Part shown: positions 6,896 to 19,457 of the stretch, in pieces | How positions within the stretch are numbered: position 1 is the stretch's first letter | Layout of the letters: the number at the start of each line of letters is the position of its first letter | Origin: Paenibacillus alkalitolerans | Lineage (GTDB): Bacteria > Bacillota > Bacilli > Paenibacillales > YIM-B00363 | NCBI RefSeq assembly: GCF_016482785.1 | Contig: NZ_JAEMXM010000007.1 | Location: 1-64,000, forward strand | Length of the DNA: 64,000 nucleotides | Direction: 5' to 3' | Position numbers and translations under genes: made by a program | Notes under the pieces: generated by a model | What the model was told of the DNA's origin: nothing | Databases searched by the model: none | The model's input: only the letters and a program-made list of their open reading frames with translations

Positions 6896-8077
6896 TTACT
6901 CGGCTGCCGATGTTACGGCATTCTCGGCCATGCCTTCGATCAATATCTTCGCCACTTCCGGGCGTGTGAATTCCGGAGGAGGGCATTGGCCGTCGCGCAG
7001 CAGAGCGCGAACCTTAGTGCCGGAAAGATGCATGTGATCGCTCTTGTCGTGCGGACAAGTTTTGCTCGACGCCATGTTGCCGCACTTCGTGCAGAAGAAG
7101 CTGTGCTCGAAGAAGAGCGGCGTAATGCCGAGCTCTTCCGCCGTAAAATTGCGGAATATTTCTTGCGCTTCGTACGTGCCGTAGTAATCTCCGACACCCG
7201 CATGGTCGCGACCCACAATGAAGTGCGTGCAGCCGTAGTTTTTCCGGACCATTGCGTGGAAGATCGCTTCGCGGGGTCCCGCGTAACGCATCGCCGCAGG
7301 GAACACTCCGAGGTGAACGCGGTCTTTCGGATAGTAGTTCTCCAAGAGCACAAGGTAGCTGCGCATGCGGACGTCGGCAGAAATATCGTCGGATTTCGTT
7401 TCGCCGACGAGCGGATTTAAGAACAATCCGTCCACGATCTCCATGGCGCTCTTCTGAATATATTCATGCGCCCGGTGCACCGGGTTTCGAGTTTGAAAAC
7501 CGACGATCGTGCGCCAGCCTTTCTCGGCGAACAAGGCGCGCGTTTGCGCGGGATCGAAATAAAACTCTTGGAATTTGTCGCGTTTCGGCCGGTTCAGAAC
7601 CGTAATCTCTCCGCCGACGTACGACGCCGGTCGGTCAAACAGCTTTGCTACGCCGGGATGCTCAGGATCGCTCGTCTTGAATACTTTCATCGCTTCTTCT
7701 TTCTGATCGACACGGTATTTATCTTCAACATCGAGAATGGCGTACACGATACCGTCGGAAGCCCCGACTAGCGCCACCTTCTCTCCGATGATCAAATCTC
7801 CGAATATTTTCTCCTCTACGGAGAACGTGACCGGGATGCTCCATACCGTACCGTCCGCAAGCCGCATCCGATCGAGTACGGAACGGTAATCCGCCTCTCT
7901 AAGGAACCCGGTAAGAGGCGAGAACGCACCGACCGCGATACAATCGATATCGGACAGCGTCCAAGCGTTCACAGGGAGCTTGCGGAGGCTGTTAGCCAAG
8001 TTCAGCAAGTCTTCCCGTTCCTGGCCTTGCGCCAACCTGTTAACCAACGTACCGCCGTGAGGTTGAATGGTGGACAT
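6896..8077 (-). CDS. sat: Sulfate adenylyltransferase (ATP sulfurylase)
   Basis: A 393-residue enzyme that adenylates sulfate to APS, the first step of assimilatory sulfate reduction. The ATP-binding motif [12 protein letters not shown] and the later [11 protein letters not shown] are intact. A cysteine-rich segment near the C-terminus ([13 protein letters not shown]) is typical of the Bacillus-type enzyme. ATG start at 8077 with AGGAGG 10 nt upstream. It is the second gene after cysH, 34 bp apart, and a strong terminator follows. No sulfate transporter or APS kinase is in the window; the kinase is not required with this type of CysH. Confidence 0.93.
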   Translation of the reverse strand: MSTIQPHGGTLVNRLAQGQEREDLLNLANSLRKLPVNAWTLSDIDCIAVGAFSPLTGFLREADYRSVLDRMRLADGTVWSIPVTFSVEEKIFGDLIIGEKVALVGASDGIVYAILDVEDKYRVDQKEEAMKVFKTSDPEHPGVAKLFDRPASYVGGEITVLNRPKRDKFQEFYFDPAQTRALFAEKGWRTIVGFQTRNPVHRAHEYIQKSAMEIVDGLFLNPLVGETKSDDISADVRMRSYLVLLENYYPKDRVHLGVFPAAMRYAGPREAIFHAMVRKNYGCTHFIVGRDHAGVGDYYGTYEAQEIFRNFTAEELGITPLFFEHSFFCTKCGNMASSKTCPHDKSDHMHLSGTKVRALLRDGQCPPPEFTRPEVAKILIEGMAENAVTSAAE

Positions 8078-8111
8078 GTACTTTGTTCCTCCTGCATCGA
8101 TAAAGTTTTCC

Positions 8112-8807
8112 TTACTTATGCAATCCGCACTCCGTCTTTTCGGTACCGGACCAACGCCCTGCGCGAGGATCTTCGCCCGGGGCCACCGGACGCGTGCAAT
8201 ACTCGCAGCCGATGCTCGGAAAGTTCCTGTCGTGCAGCGGGTTGTACGGCACATCGTTTGCACGGATATAATCCCACACGTCTTCCGTAGTCCAAGAAGC
8301 AAGCGGGTTAAACTTCACAAGTCCGAATTTTACGTCGTATTCAACCTTCTTGGCGTTCGCCCGCGTCGGAGCCTGGTCACGGCGAATACCGGTAATCCAA
8401 GCGTCGTACTTGCCAAGAATTTCAACAAGCGGTTCCACTTTGCGGATGTTGCAGCATTGATTCGGGTCGCTCTTCCACAATTGTTCGCCGAATTGAGCGG
8501 CTTGCTCTTCCGGTGTAAGCTTCGGCTTCACTTGAACGAATTGTATATTATGGTAACGCTCTTTAAGACGATCTCTTGTTTCGTAAGTTTCTTTGAAGTG
8601 GAAGTCGGTATCTAAATAAAAAATGTCTTTGCCCTGGCTCACCTTTTGCAACATATCTACCAGTACGACGTCTTCAGCTCCAAAACTGCACGCAAGCGTG
8701 ATGGACGGAAAAGCTTCTACCGCCCACTTCAGCAATTCCTCCGGGGATTCATTCTCAAAACGCTCCGCTGCTTCCCCAATGAGACGTTCTTTCTCCAACA
8801 AGTTCAT
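8112..8807 (-). CDS. cysH: APS reductase, [4Fe-4S] type CysH
   Basis: A 231-residue thioredoxin-dependent reductase converting APS to sulfite. The iron-sulfur cysteines are present as [10 protein letters not shown] and CEYC, and the C-terminal catalytic motif is ECGLHK. The presence of the cluster cysteines points to APS rather than PAPS as substrate, consistent with the Firmicute pathway. The P-loop-like segment is [16 protein letters not shown] chose the ATG at 8807 (GGAGG 7 nt upstream) over a longer in-frame start at 8834. First gene of cysH-sat, inserted between rpsI and cwlD, where B. subtilis has other genes. Confidence 0.93.
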   Translation of the reverse strand: MNLLEKERLIGEAAERFENESPEELLKWAVEAFPSITLACSFGAEDVVLVDMLQKVSQGKDIFYLDTDFHFKETYETRDRLKERYHNIQFVQVKPKLTPEEQAAQFGEQLWKSDPNQCCNIRKVEPLVEILGKYDAWITGIRRDQAPTRANAKKVEYDVKFGLVKFNPLASWTTEDVWDYIRANDVPYNPLHDRNFPSIGCEYCTRPVAPGEDPRAGRWSGTEKTECGLHK

Positions 8808-8865
8808 CTCCGGCCCTCCTCCGAATAATTCCAACTAATACACTCAACTTTATAGGGATAACCTT

Positions 8866-8893
8866 ATTATAGATGTCTGAGTCAGATTGTCAA
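8866..8893 (-). promoter_or_regulatory. Sigma-A promoter of cysH-sat, with possible CymR operator downstream
   Basis: A perfect TTGACA (8893-8888) and TATAAT (8871-8866) are 16 bp apart on the minus strand. Downstream of the likely start site the leader contains AGTTGGAATTATT (about 8823-8835), which resembles the GGAATTA half of CymR cysteine-repressor sites. The promoter is clear; the operator is a guess from memory of the motif. Confidence 0.8.
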
Positions 8894-9016
8894 TTGGGCT
8901 ATAGACTATATATCCATATTCGATTATGCCGCGCGGGGTGCAAAAAAGAGCCCGCCGCTCATCGCCTTAATTCGTCTAAGAAGACGGCTATGCTGATTAT
9001 CGCAACGTATAACGGC

Positions 9017-9054
9017 AAAAAACCCCGCAAGACGAAAATACGTCGTTGCGGGGC
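9017..9054 (-). terminator. Terminator of rplM-rpsI
   Basis: On the minus strand CCCCGCAACGACG pairs with CGTCTTGCGGGG around a short AT loop, followed by TTTTTT. Confidence 0.9.
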
Positions 9055-9082
9055 ATAATTGTAATACGTATCGCTGCTTCGA

Positions 9083-9475
9083 TTAACGCTTCGAGAATTG
9101 CGGAGCGCGGCGAGCGGCTTTCAAACCGTATTTCTTACGTTCCTTCATCCGCGGATCGCGGGTCAGGAAGCCAGCGCGCTTCAACGGGGAACGGAATTCC
9201 GGATCTGCTTTGAGCAAAGCGCGGGAAATACCGTGACGGATTGCGCCCGCTTGACCCGTGATGCCGCCGCCGTTAGCGAGTACGATAACGTCGTATTTAC
9301 CGAGCGTATCCGTAAGAGCAAGCGGTTGTTTTACGATCAACTTGAGCGACTCCAATCCGAAATATTCGTTCAAGTCGCGACGGTTGATGATGATGTTGCC
9401 TTCGCCCGGAACAAGACGTACGCGAGCGATGGAATGTTTACGACGACCGGTGCCATAGTATTGGAATTGTGCCAT
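9083..9475 (-). CDS. rpsI: 30S ribosomal protein S9
   Basis: A 130-residue protein with the family start [20 protein letters not shown] and the conserved C-terminal tail RRAPQFSKR, whose last residues contact the P-site tRNA. It follows rplM by 20 bp, with AGGAGGAGG before the ATG, and ends at a strong terminator, so rplM-rpsI form a two-gene operon as in nearly all bacteria. Confidence 0.97.
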   Translation of the reverse strand: MAQFQYYGTGRRKHSIARVRLVPGEGNIIINRRDLNEYFGLESLKLIVKQPLALTDTLGKYDVIVLANGGGITGQAGAIRHGISRALLKADPEFRSPLKRAGFLTRDPRMKERKKYGLKAARRAPQFSKR

Positions 9476-9495
9476 ATGTCGAACCTCCTCCTACC

Positions 9496-9933
9496 TTAAC
9501 CGCGCAACTCGTAAACTTGCGGGTTTTGTGCGGCATGCGGATGTTCGCTGCCGGCGTACACTTTCAACTTCGTCTTCAAACGATCGCCAAGCTTGTTCTT
9601 CGGCAACATGCCGTGGATGGCGATTTCAAGCATGCGCTCCGGTTTCGTCTGGATCATGACGTGCGCCGGGGTAACTTTCAAGCCGCCCATATAACCGGAA
9701 TGGCGGTAGTAGTTTTTCTGCTGCATCTTCTTTCCTGTCAAAACAATTTTCTCTGCATTGATGATGACGACGAAGTCGCCTGTATCTATATGCGGAGTGA
9801 ACTGAGGCTTGTTCTTGCCGCGAAGCAAGGATGCCGCTTCGCTTGCCAAACGTCCGAGCGTCTTGCCTTCGGCGTCGATGAGATGCCACTTGCGCTCGAC
9901 TTCGTTAGGCTTGGCCATGTAGGTAGTACGCAT
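9496..9933 (-). CDS. rplM: 50S ribosomal protein L13
   Basis: A 145-residue early-assembly 50S protein, with [20 protein letters not shown] at the N-terminus and [19 protein letters not shown] near the C-terminus. AAGGAGG precedes the ATG. It has its own promoter (10088-10116) and a leader of about 150 nt that probably folds for autoregulation. Transcribed with rpsI. Confidence 0.97.
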   Translation of the reverse strand: MRTTYMAKPNEVERKWHLIDAEGKTLGRLASEAASLLRGKNKPQFTPHIDTGDFVVIINAEKIVLTGKKMQQKNYYRHSGYMGGLKVTPAHVMIQTKPERMLEIAIHGMLPKNKLGDRLKTKLKVYAGSEHPHAAQNPQVYELRG

Positions 9934-10080
9934 CGAAAATCCTCCTTAACCATCTGTCATCTATATGTTCGTGTCAATTTGCCGTCATGCCGACGGCAAA
10001 GCCATGTTCGTTAGAAAAAGACTTAGCGGCTCTATGGAAGAGCTTTGCCGGGGCTGTGGGAGAGCTGACAAAGCGAAGCC
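9934..10080 (-). promoter_or_regulatory. Probable L13 leader of rplM
   Basis: The 5' UTR between the promoter and rplM is about 145 nt and contains a perfect hairpin GCCGTC-ggcat-GACGGC (9997-9981 on the minus strand) close to the ribosome binding site, plus upstream GC-rich stretches that can pair. Low-GC Firmicutes carry an L13 leader RNA at this position that lets L13 repress its own operon. I have matched position and general shape, not the full consensus. Confidence 0.5.
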
Positions 10081-10087
10081 ATACAAC

Positions 10088-10116
10088 ATAATACAACATA
10101 TCCTGGCGTATAGCAA
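10088..10116 (-). promoter_or_regulatory. Promoter of rplM-rpsI
   Basis: On the minus strand TTGCTA (10116-10111) and TATTAT (10093-10088) are 17 bp apart, downstream of the truA stop. Confidence 0.65.
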
Positions 10117-10132
10117 GCATTTCTTTGGGGAA

Positions 10133-10909
10133 TCAGTCGTCATAACGAACTTCCCATAAAGTTAAACCTTGCGCCTTGGCTGTCGGTCCCGCTTGTGTCC
10201 GATCCCTTGCCTCCAAGATGCGCCTCATGTCCGAGCTGCTCAGCTTTCCTTCCCCTATGGAGATGAGCGTGCCCGTTATGATCCGCACCATATGATACAA
10301 AAATCCGTTCCCCGTCAAAAAGACACGAAGTACCCCCGTACCCGGCACGTTATTCATTCCGGGCACTTCTTCTTGCTCGAGCCTGGCTTCGTATATGGTT
10401 CGGATGCGCGATTCGCATCCGGTGCGCATACTGCAGAACGATGTAAAATCATGCTCGCCGACGACTGCCGGCAGCGCGTCCTTCATCGCTTGTACGTTAA
10501 GCGGCCCGGGATGGTGGTACTGCGTATGTTTGGAAAACACGTCCGCGTACCGGTTACCGTTAATCGCGTAGCAATACGTCTTTCGCTTAGCCGACTTCCG
10601 GGCGTGGAATTCGAGAGGAACGTCCTCCGCCCTCCATACGACGATATCGGGCGGCAGATAAGAGTTAAGCGCCCGGCACCATCTGCCGGCGGGTATGGAC
10701 GACCCGGTAATGAAATTCACCACCTGAGCGCGCGCATGAACCCCCGCATCCGTGCGGCCGGAAGCGATGACCGTTGTTTCAACGCCGGTTACGGCACGTA
10801 AGGCCGATTGCAATCTGGCTTGTATCGTATCTTTTCCCGGTTGGCTTTGAAACCCGAAGTATGCCGAACCGTCGTAACTGACGGTTAGTCGTACGTTACG
10901 CAAGATCAT
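10133..10909 (-). CDS. truA: tRNA pseudouridine(38-40) synthase TruA
   Basis: A 258-residue enzyme that isomerises uridines 38-40 in the anticodon arm of many tRNAs. The catalytic Asp lies in ASGRTDAGVHA (Asp54). Other family marks are YDGSAYFGFQSQ and FLYHMVRIITG. The ATG at 10909 has only a weak AGGA site; a TTG two codons on is an alternative. It follows rplQ after a terminator-like hairpin and precedes rplM, the same order as in B. subtilis, minus the ecf transporter genes that usually lie between rplQ and truA there. Confidence 0.93.
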   Translation of the reverse strand: MILRNVRLTVSYDGSAYFGFQSQPGKDTIQARLQSALRAVTGVETTVIASGRTDAGVHARAQVVNFITGSSIPAGRWCRALNSYLPPDIVVWRAEDVPLEFHARKSAKRKTYCYAINGNRYADVFSKHTQYHHPGPLNVQAMKDALPAVVGEHDFTSFCSMRTGCESRIRTIYEARLEQEEVPGMNNVPGTGVLRVFLTGNGFLYHMVRIITGTLISIGEGKLSSSDMRRILEARDRTQAGPTAKAQGLTLWEVRYDD

Positions 10910-10929
10910 CGCTTCCTAACCGTACCTAC

Positions 10930-10970
10930 AAAAAAAGGGCTCGGGGGAATCCGGCAGATTCCTTCCGCCC
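10930..10970 (-). terminator. Terminator after rplQ
   Basis: On the minus strand GGGCGGAAGGAATC folds back on GATTCCCCCGAGCCC (imperfect stem) and is followed by TTTTTTT. It ends the alpha ribosomal operon, so truA is reached by readthrough or by a promoter I did not find. Confidence 0.75.
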
Positions 10971-10989
10971 TTCTCTCGTAAGCCAGAAA

Positions 10990-11364
10990 TTACGCTTCCG
11001 CGCGGTCTATAAGCTCCAAGTACACCATCGGCGCAGAGTCGCCGCGGCGAGGACCAAGCTTCAAGATCCGAGTGTAACCGCCCGGGCGCTCAGCATAACG
11101 AGGCGCCAATTCGGAGAACAGCTTCTGGATCGCGTCCTTGCCCTCTTGCGCTTCCTCGCGGCGAACGAACGCAGCCACTTGGCGGCGTGCGTGAAGGTCT
11201 CCGCGCTTCGCGAGCGTAATCAGCTTCTCGGCGATGGAGCGCACTTCCTTAGCTTTCGCTTCCGTCGTTTGGATGCGTTCGTAGATAAACAAATCCGTTA
11301 CCAAATCGCGGAACAGCGCTTTACGGGCGCTGGAATCGCGGCCCAACTTTTGATATGCCGTCAT
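10990..11364 (-). CDS. rplQ: 50S ribosomal protein L17
   Basis: A 124-residue protein with the family pattern [22 protein letters not shown] and a C-terminal [15 protein letters not shown]. It follows rpoA, as is usual, with AAAGGAGG before the ATG, and is the last gene of the alpha operon before the terminator. Confidence 0.97.
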   Translation of the reverse strand: MTAYQKLGRDSSARKALFRDLVTDLFIYERIQTTEAKAKEVRSIAEKLITLAKRGDLHARRQVAAFVRREEAQEGKDAIQKLFSELAPRYAERPGGYTRILKLGPRRGDSAPMVYLELIDRAEA

Positions 11365-11472
11365 GGGAAGTCCCTCCTTTGCTGTTTATTTTCATGACAG
11401 CGAACAACCTTCGGCTGCCTCATTCCTTAAAGATCGTGTCTATTCCGTATGAGGAGGGCGGAAAGCTTCCGG

Positions 11473-12417
11473 TCAGTCTTCCTTGCGGAGTCCAAGACCG
11501 AGCTCTTCGAGCTTCTCCTGCACTTCTTCAAGGGATTTGCGTCCGAGATTCCGCACTTTCATCATATCCTCTTCCGACTTCGTAATGAGCTCTTGAACCG
11601 TGTTAATGCCGGCACGCTTCAAGCAGTTGTACGAACGGACGGACAGATCAAGCTCTTCGATCGTCATCTCGAGCACTTTTTCTTTCTTGTCTTCTTCTTT
11701 TTCGACCATGATCTCGGCATCTTTCGCTTCATCGGTCAAACCGACGAACAAATACAGATGCTCGGTCAATATTTTCGCGCCCAAGCTTACGGCTTCTTCA
11801 GGGCGGATACTGCCATCAGTCCATACTTCCAGTGTCAGCTTGTCGTAGTTTGTCACTTGACCGACGCGGGTATTTTCCACACTGTAGTTAACGCGGGTAA
11901 TGGGCGTATAGATCGAATCTACCGGGATGACGCCGATCGGCTGATCATCTCTCTTGTTCTTGTCCGCGGACACGTACCCGCGGCCGCGCTGCGCTTGTAT
12001 TCGCATGTGCAGCCGGGCGTCGGAAGACAAAGTGGCGATATGCAAATCGGGATTCAGTATCTCAACGTCGCTGTCGGCGCGAATATCGCCGGCAGTAACG
12101 ACCCCTTCGCCTTCGGCGTCGATCTCGAGTACCTTCTCTTCGTCCGAGTGAATTTTTAACGAAAGACCTTTCAAGTTAAGAATGATCTCCGTAACATCCT
12201 CTATAACTCCGGGAACGGTGGAAAACTCGTGCAGAACACCGTCGATTTGTACGCTTGTCACGGCAGCGCCCGGCAGCGACGACAGCAAGATTCGGCGCAG
12301 CGAATTACCGAGCGTCGTGCCGTAACCCCGTTCAAGAGGCTCTACGACGAACCGGCCGTAGGCGCCGTCCTCGCTAACTTGTACGGTTTCGATCTTCGGC
12401 TTTTCGATTTCGATCAT
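11473..12417 (-). CDS. rpoA: RNA polymerase alpha subunit
   Basis: A 314-residue protein with the dimerisation and assembly N-terminal domain ([26 protein letters not shown]) and, after an acidic-basic linker ([11 protein letters not shown]), the C-terminal domain that binds UP elements and activators ([16 protein letters not shown] to [14 protein letters not shown]). Length matches B. subtilis (314). Part of rpsM-rpsK-rpoA-rplQ. Confidence 0.98.
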   Translation of the reverse strand: MIEIEKPKIETVQVSEDGAYGRFVVEPLERGYGTTLGNSLRRILLSSLPGAAVTSVQIDGVLHEFSTVPGVIEDVTEIILNLKGLSLKIHSDEEKVLEIDAEGEGVVTAGDIRADSDVEILNPDLHIATLSSDARLHMRIQAQRGRGYVSADKNKRDDQPIGVIPVDSIYTPITRVNYSVENTRVGQVTNYDKLTLEVWTDGSIRPEEAVSLGAKILTEHLYLFVGLTDEAKDAEIMVEKEEDKKEKVLEMTIEELDLSVRSYNCLKRAGINTVQELITKSEEDMMKVRNLGRKSLEEVQEKLEELGLGLRKED

Positions 12418-12541
12418 CGACTAATACCCTCCTTAAACGTCGCTTAAGCTCAAACTAAAAAAGTCAAAAACCGTAGTATGCCTATCCTTCACACCCATTA
12501 TTCACATGTATCGGATATTTATACCACACCATGAGCCTTAC

Positions 12542-12940
12542 TTACACGCGACGACGTTTCGGCGGGCGGCAACCGTTGTGCGGAATCGGAGTCACGTCTT
12601 TGATCAGGTTCACTTCAAGCCCGGCGGCTTGGAGCGAGCGGATCGCAGCTTCGCGTCCCGCACCCGGACCTTTAACCATGACTTCCACGCTCTTCAAGCC
12701 GTGTTCCATTGCGGCTTTCGCAGCGGTTTCCGCTGCCATTTGGGCCGCGAACGGCGTGCTCTTGCGGGAACCTCTGAATCCGAGGCCGCCGGAGCTTGCC
12801 CAAGAAATCGCGTTTCCATGCGGGTCGGTAATCGTTACGATCGTGTTGTTAAACGTAGAGCGAATGTGCGCTACGCCGGTCTCGATATTTTTCCGATCGC
12901 GGCGTTTCGTACGAACCGCTTTCTTAGCGGGTTTGGCCAT
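12542..12940 (-). CDS. rpsK: 30S ribosomal protein S11
   Basis: A 132-residue protein with [21 protein letters not shown] and the basic C-terminus [13 protein letters not shown], which lies at the mRNA exit region of the platform. AAGGGGGG before the ATG. Located between rpsM and rpoA. Confidence 0.97.
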   Translation of the reverse strand: MAKPAKKAVRTKRRDRKNIETGVAHIRSTFNNTIVTITDPHGNAISWASSGGLGFRGSRKSTPFAAQMAAETAAKAAMEHGLKSVEVMVKGPGAGREAAIRSLQAAGLEVNLIKDVTPIPHNGCRPPKRRRV

Positions 12941-12959
12941 TGTTCATTATCCCCCCTTA

Positions 12960-13328
12960 TTATTTCTTCTTATTTGCTACAGTCCGACGAGGACCTTTAC
13001 GCGTACGTGCGTTTGTTTTCGTCCGTTGTCCGCGAACCGGTAATCCGCGGCGGTGGCGAAGTCCGCGATAAGAACCGATTTCGATAAGGCGCTTAATGTT
13101 GAGAGATATCTCTCTGCGAAGATCGCCTTCCACTTTAATGTTCTTGTCGATTTGTTCGCGCAATCGGCTTACTTCGTCTTCCGTCAAGTCTCTAACCCGT
13201 GTATTCGGGTTTACGCCAGTAGCCGCAAGAATTTTCTGAGCGTTTGTTTTACCGATGCCGAAAATATACTGCAATGCGATCTCGACGCGCTTGTCGCGGG
13301 GTAAGTCTACACCAGCAATACGTGCCAT
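12960..13328 (-). CDS. rpsM: 30S ribosomal protein S13
   Basis: A 122-residue protein beginning [20 protein letters not shown] with the helix-two-turn-helix region [13 protein letters not shown] and the tRNA-contacting tail [24 protein letters not shown] precedes the ATG at a rather long distance (12 nt). Located 20 bp before rpsK. Confidence 0.97.
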   Translation of the reverse strand: MARIAGVDLPRDKRVEIALQYIFGIGKTNAQKILAATGVNPNTRVRDLTEDEVSRLREQIDKNIKVEGDLRREISLNIKRLIEIGSYRGLRHRRGLPVRGQRTKTNARTRKGPRRTVANKKK

Positions 13329-13347
13329 AAGTTAGCGGTGCACCTCC

Positions 13348-13485
<138 letters not shown>

Positions 13486-13499
13486 TTACGTAAGGCGAA

Positions 13500-13715
13500 T
13501 CATTTGCGGTACGTAATTCGCCCTCTCGTCAAATCGTACGGGGAAAGTTGAATAACGACCTTGTCTCCCGTCAAGATCCGGATAAAGTGCATGCGCAGCT
13601 TACCCGAGACGTGGGCGAGAATTTGGTGCCCGTTCTCCAACTCGACGCGAAACATGGCGTTCGGCAACGGCTCGATGACCGTGCCTTCGACTTCAATCAC
13701 ATCTTCCTTAGCCAT
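13500..13715 (-). CDS. infA: Translation initiation factor IF-1
   Basis: A 71-residue S1/OB-fold protein ([20 protein letters not shown] to [14 protein letters not shown]) that blocks the ribosomal A site during initiation. The true start is the ATG at 13715, with AAAGGAG upstream; it overlaps the end of the upstream KOW-domain gene by 8 bp, which suggests translational coupling. Confidence 0.97.
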   Translation of the reverse strand: MAKEDVIEVEGTVIEPLPNAMFRVELENGHQILAHVSGKLRMHFIRILTGDKVVIQLSPYDLTRGRITYRK

Positions 13716-14031
13716 TCCTTGTCTCCTTTCCAATATCTTCGGTAGGATTGCTTTCCAGAAATTTTAGAAGCGCAAACCGGAGCTTGCCGTTCGTGACTCT
13801 TCCGGTTTCCTGCAAACTGCTTGCAACCTCGCTGCTGACGAAATCCGTAAATTCGAGGTGCAACACGTTTTTCTTCTTGGGCTGATCGAACTTTCGCTTG
13901 TCGCCGTCTGCGATCAGAACGAACCGTTCGTCGATAATGCCGACAATTACGGCAAAGTTTTCTTGATCTCTGCCGCGCAACGTCTTAACGACTTGCCCGA
14001 GCTTCGGTTCCGCATTTGAAACCACGCGCAT
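13708..14031 (-). CDS. KOW-domain RNA-binding protein (L14e/L6e/L27e-like)
   Basis: A 107-residue protein starting with a KOW motif ([23 protein letters not shown]) and a basic middle part ([14 protein letters not shown]). Bacillales carry a small KOW protein between map and infA, and it is thought to bind RNA or ribosomes, but its job is unknown. The C-terminal 45 residues, after the KOW domain, make it longer than the B. subtilis counterpart. Start is the ATG at 14031 (a GTG precedes it directly). Overlaps infA by 8 bp. Confidence 0.8.
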   Translation of the reverse strand: MRVVSNAEPKLGQVVKTLRGRDQENFAVIVGIIDERFVLIADGDKRKFDQPKKKNVLHLEFTDFVSSEVASSLQETGRVTNGKLRFALLKFLESNPTEDIGKETRNG

Positions 14032-14041
14032 CACCTGAATG

Positions 14042-14791
14042 TTAGCATTTCGTCAATATCTCGTATCCGTCGTCCGTTATGGCGATCGTATGCTCGAAAT
14101 GCGCGCATAGCGATCCGTCCACCGAAACGACCGTCCAGTTGTCCGACAGCGTCTTTACATATCGCTCGCCTGCATTGACCATCGGTTCGATGGCGAGCGT
14201 CATGCCCGGCTTTAAGCGCGGTCCGCGATCGGGCAATCCGTAGTTCGGGATTTGCGGTTCTTCATGCAGCTTTGAGCCGATGCCGTGACCGACATATTCC
14301 CGAACGATCGAGAAGCCTGCATCTTCCGCAACTTTCTGAATGGCATGAGAAATGGTATACAATCTAGCATTCGGCACCGCCTGCGCAAGTCCTGCATACA
14401 GCGCTTGTTCCGTCACCTGCAGCAACCGTTGGGCGGTTTCGGATATGCGGCCGACACCGTATGTCCAAGCCGAATCTCCGTGATAACCTTCGAACTGCGC
14501 TCCGACGTCGATGCTGATAATATCGCCTTCTTGAAGCGCCCTCTTCGAACTCGGAATCCCGTGAACCAATTCCTCGTTTACCGAAGTGCATATACTGGCA
14601 GGAAAGTCGTTGTAGCCTTTGAAAGACGGCACAGCCCCCTGGCTGCGGATGTAAGAATCGGCAATCGAATCGAGCTCCGCCGTCGTCGCGCCAGGGCGGA
14701 TCGCCCTGGCCAGCAGCCGGTGGGTCTCAGCCACGATGCGTCCCGCTTCCCGTAACGAATCGAGTTCCGTTCGCGACTTGCAAATGATCAT
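14042..14791 (-). CDS. map: Type I methionine aminopeptidase
   Basis: A 249-residue enzyme that removes the initiator Met from nascent proteins. The dinuclear metal ligands are visible in [16 protein letters not shown] (two Asp), [12 protein letters not shown] (His), AIEPMVNAG (Glu) and FEHTIAIT (Glu). No N-terminal zinc-finger extension, so it is type Ia. The ATG directly follows the adk TAG (TAGATG), indicating coupling. Confidence 0.96.
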   Translation of the reverse strand: MIICKSRTELDSLREAGRIVAETHRLLARAIRPGATTAELDSIADSYIRSQGAVPSFKGYNDFPASICTSVNEELVHGIPSSKRALQEGDIISIDVGAQFEGYHGDSAWTYGVGRISETAQRLLQVTEQALYAGLAQAVPNARLYTISHAIQKVAEDAGFSIVREYVGHGIGSKLHEEPQIPNYGLPDRGPRLKPGMTLAIEPMVNAGERYVKTLSDNWTVVSVDGSLCAHFEHTIAITDDGYEILTKC

Positions 14792-16777
<1,986 letters not shown>

Positions 16778-16778
<1 letters not shown>

Positions 16779-17218
16779 TAGATCACCTCGGCGGTGCCGC
16801 CTGCAGCATTGATTTTTTCGGCTGCGGATTTAGAGAACTTGTTGGCTTTCACAGTCAGCTTAACGGTCAACTCGCCGTCGCCCAGCACTTTGATGCCGGC
16901 TTGCGGGTTTTTGATGATTCCGGATTCGATCAAGAGTTCCGGCGTCACTTCCGTTCCATCGGCAAAAGCGTTCAACTGGTCAAGGTTCACAATTGCGTAT
17001 TCCTTGCGGAACGGGTTATGGAAACCTCGTTTCGGCAATCGGCGATACAGAGGGTTTTGACCGCCTTCGAATCCGGGACGTACACCGCCGCCGGCGCGCG
17101 CGTTTTGACCCTTGTGACCTCTTGTCGACGTTTTACCCATGCCGCTGCCGACGCCGCGCCCTACGCGCTTGCGCGTTTGGCGGGAACCAGGTGCCGGTTG
17201 CAGTTCGTGGATTTTCAT
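16778..17218 (-). CDS. rplO: 50S ribosomal protein L15
   Basis: A 146-residue protein with the glycine- and arginine-rich N-terminal extension [19 protein letters not shown] that threads into 23S rRNA, and the C-terminal [18 protein letters not shown] domain. Overlaps secY by one base. Confidence 0.97.
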
Positions 17219-17281
17219 CGTCGCACCTCCTTTGAATTGTTCCGAACATCTTTATATTGATTGTACTATTTGAATATTTGA

Positions 17282-17464
17282 CTATTCGACTTCTTTCACT
17301 TCTACCAAGTGTATCACTTTGTTGACCATTCCGCGAATGGCCGGATTGTCGGTATGAACGACAGACTGGTGCATCTTGCGCAGCCCCAGCGTCCGGACCG
17401 TAACGCGTTGGTCTTCCGGGCGACCGATCAAGCTGCGCTTGAGGGTGATTTGCAGTTTCGCCAC
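17282..17464 (-). CDS. rpmD: 50S ribosomal protein L30
   Basis: A 60-residue protein, [20 protein letters not shown] then [17 protein letters not shown], complete for the short bacterial form. Located between rpsE and rplO. Confidence 0.96.
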   Translation of the reverse strand: MAKLQITLKRSLIGRPEDQRVTVRTLGLRKMHQSVVHTDNPAIRGMVNKVIHLVEVKEVE

Positions 17465-17480
17465 GAACGTCCCCTCCTCG

Positions 17481-17981
17481 TTATCGTAGTAACTCTTCTA
17501 CCGTTTTGCCGCGAAGCTTCGCAACGTCTTCCGCACGCTTCAAACGGGACAAACCCTCCAACGTAGCGTTCACCATGTTGATGGAGTTGGAAGAACCGAG
17601 CGATTTCGTCAAAATGTCGCCGACACCCGCAAGTTCCAATACCGCGCGAACCGGGCCGCCGGCGATAACGCCTGTACCTTCGGAAGCAGGCTTCAACAGA
17701 ACTTGGCCTGCGCCGAACTTGCCGACAACAAGGTGCGGGATTGACGTTCCGACAATCGGAACTTTAATGAGATTCTTCTTCGCGTCTTCAATGCCTTTAC
17801 GAATCGCCTCCGGAACCTCGGCAGCTTTGCCGATGCCCGCGCCTACGTGCCCTTGGCCGTCGCCTACAACGACAAGCGCGCTGAAGCTGAAGCGGCGTCC
17901 GCCTTTAACAACTTTGGCGACACGGTTAATGTTAACGACCTTTTCCGTTAATTCGCCTACTTGAGATGGATCTATGCGCAA
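17481..17981 (-). CDS. rpsE: 30S ribosomal protein S5
   Basis: A 166-residue protein with the double-stranded-RNA-binding-like N-terminal domain ([20 protein letters not shown], the loop where spectinomycin-resistance changes arise) and the C-terminal domain up to [13 protein letters not shown] chose the TTG at 17981, with AGGAGG 8 nt upstream; the frame extends to 18062 but that part overlaps rplR and does not match the family. Confidence 0.96.
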   Translation of the reverse strand: MRIDPSQVGELTEKVVNINRVAKVVKGGRRFSFSALVVVGDGQGHVGAGIGKAAEVPEAIRKGIEDAKKNLIKVPIVGTSIPHLVVGKFGAGQVLLKPASEGTGVIAGGPVRAVLELAGVGDILTKSLGSSNSINMVNATLEGLSRLKRAEDVAKLRGKTVEELLR

Positions 17982-18006
17982 GTGGTAACCCTCCTTGTTT
18001 GTAAGA

Positions 18007-18372
18007 TTAGAATTCCAACCCGCCTTCGCGAGCCGCGTCCGCCAACGCTTGAATGCGTCCATGGTACAAGTAACCGCCGCGGTCGAAAACTATGCTCTTT
18101 AAACCTTTCTCCGTCGCTCTCTTCGCGATCAATTCACCGACTTTACGTGCCGCTTCGACGTTGCCGCCGTTCTCGATTCCGTCCAATTCCTTGTCGAGTG
18201 TAGATGCGGCTGCAATCGTTACGCCTTGTACGTCGTCAATGATTTGCGCGTAAATGTGCTTCGAAGAACGAAACACGTTCAAGCGAGGACGTTCGGTTGT
18301 GCCTTGGATTTTCTTGCGCACACGCAGATGACGCACTTTACGTGTTTTATTTTTATCGCTTTTCGTAATCAT
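18007..18372 (-). CDS. rplR: 50S ribosomal protein L18
   Basis: A 121-residue 5S rRNA-binding protein with basic N-terminus ([18 protein letters not shown]), [20 protein letters not shown] and C-terminal [20 protein letters not shown]. Located between rplF and rpsE. Confidence 0.97.
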   Translation of the reverse strand: MITKSDKNKTRKVRHLRVRKKIQGTTERPRLNVFRSSKHIYAQIIDDVQGVTIAAASTLDKELDGIENGGNVEAARKVGELIAKRATEKGLKSIVFDRGGYLYHGRIQALADAAREGGLEF

Positions 18373-18447
18373 GGGCTGTTTTCACTCCCCTCTTGCTTGA
18401 TCAACGCCGGTTATGCGGCGTTCCTGCTTATGCAGCCTGGCTTACAA

Positions 18448-18993
18448 TTACTTCTTCTTGCCGCCGGCTTTACCTTCTTTACGAAGAATGCGCTCGTTTT
18501 CGTACTTGATGCCTTTGCCTTTATACGGCTCCGGTTCGCGTACGGAGCGGATTTTTGCGGCATACGCGCCTACAAGCTCTTTATCGATACCTTTGACAAT
18601 AATTTTATTGTTTGCAGGCACATCGAACTCGACGCCTTTCTCCGGCACGATTTCCACCGGGTGTGAGTAACCTACGTTCAAGACAAGCTTTTCGCCTGAT
18701 TTGTTCGCACGGTAACCTACGCCGACAAGGTCAAGCGCTTTTGAGTAACCTTCGGTAACGCCGGCAACCATGTTTGCGATAACGCTGCGAGTCGTTCCGT
18801 GAAGGGAACGGTGCAGCTTGTGCTCGGACGGACGTTCTACGGTTACTTCGTTTTCCGCTACGTTAATTTTCATATCTTTGTGCAATTCGCGCGTGAGCGT
18901 TCCTTTCGGGCCTTTCACCGTAATCGTACGGTTGTCAAGCGCTACGTTCACACCGTTCGGAATTGCGATCGGTTTGCGTCCAATACGGGACAT
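18448..18993 (-). CDS. rplF: 50S ribosomal protein L6
   Basis: A 181-residue protein of two similar domains, starting [17 protein letters not shown] and ending in the conserved [18 protein letters not shown] followed by a lysine/glycine tail. Located between rpsH and rplR. Confidence 0.97.
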   Translation of the reverse strand: MSRIGRKPIAIPNGVNVALDNRTITVKGPKGTLTRELHKDMKINVAENEVTVERPSEHKLHRSLHGTTRSVIANMVAGVTEGYSKALDLVGVGYRANKSGEKLVLNVGYSHPVEIVPEKGVEFDVPANNKIIVKGIDKELVGAYAAKIRSVREPEPYKGKGIKYENERILRKEGKAGGKKK

Positions 18994-19025
18994 CGTTCGT
19001 TACACCTCCGTTCGTGCTTGATGTA

Positions 19026-19424
19026 TTACCACACGTAAGCGACAACTTCGCCGCCGGACTTTGTCTGACGGGCTTCTTTATCGGTCATGACGCCTTTGGA
19101 CGTCGAAATGATCGCAATACCCAAACCGCCCAAAACGCGAGGCAGTTCAGTCGACTTCGCGTATACGCGCAAGCCGGGTTTGCTGATGCGCTTCAATCCA
19201 GTAATTACGCGCTCGTTGTTCGAACCGTATTTTAAGAACAAGCGGATGATCCCCTGCTTGTTGTCCTCAACATATTCGGCATCCCGAACGAAACCTTCGC
19301 GCTTCAAAATTTCGGCGATTTCACGCTTAATCTTCGAAGCCGGTATTTCCACTGTTTCGTGGCGAACCGTGTTTGCGTTGCGGATGCGTGTAAGCATATC
19401 TGCAATCGGATCGGACATAACCAT
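19026..19424 (-). CDS. rpsH: 30S ribosomal protein S8
   Basis: A 132-residue protein, [20 protein letters not shown] to the C-terminal [10 protein letters not shown] chose the ATG at 19424 by the family N-terminus and AGGAGGT upstream; an in-frame start at 19448 lies within that ribosome binding site. S8 binds helix 21 of 16S rRNA. Confidence 0.97.
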   Translation of the reverse strand: MVMSDPIADMLTRIRNANTVRHETVEIPASKIKREIAEILKREGFVRDAEYVEDNKQGIIRLFLKYGSNNERVITGLKRISKPGLRVYAKSTELPRVLGGLGIAIISTSKGVMTDKEARQTKSGGEVVAYVW

Positions 19425-19457
19425 GAAATACGTACCTCCTTCCCTCAATCGGGTATA

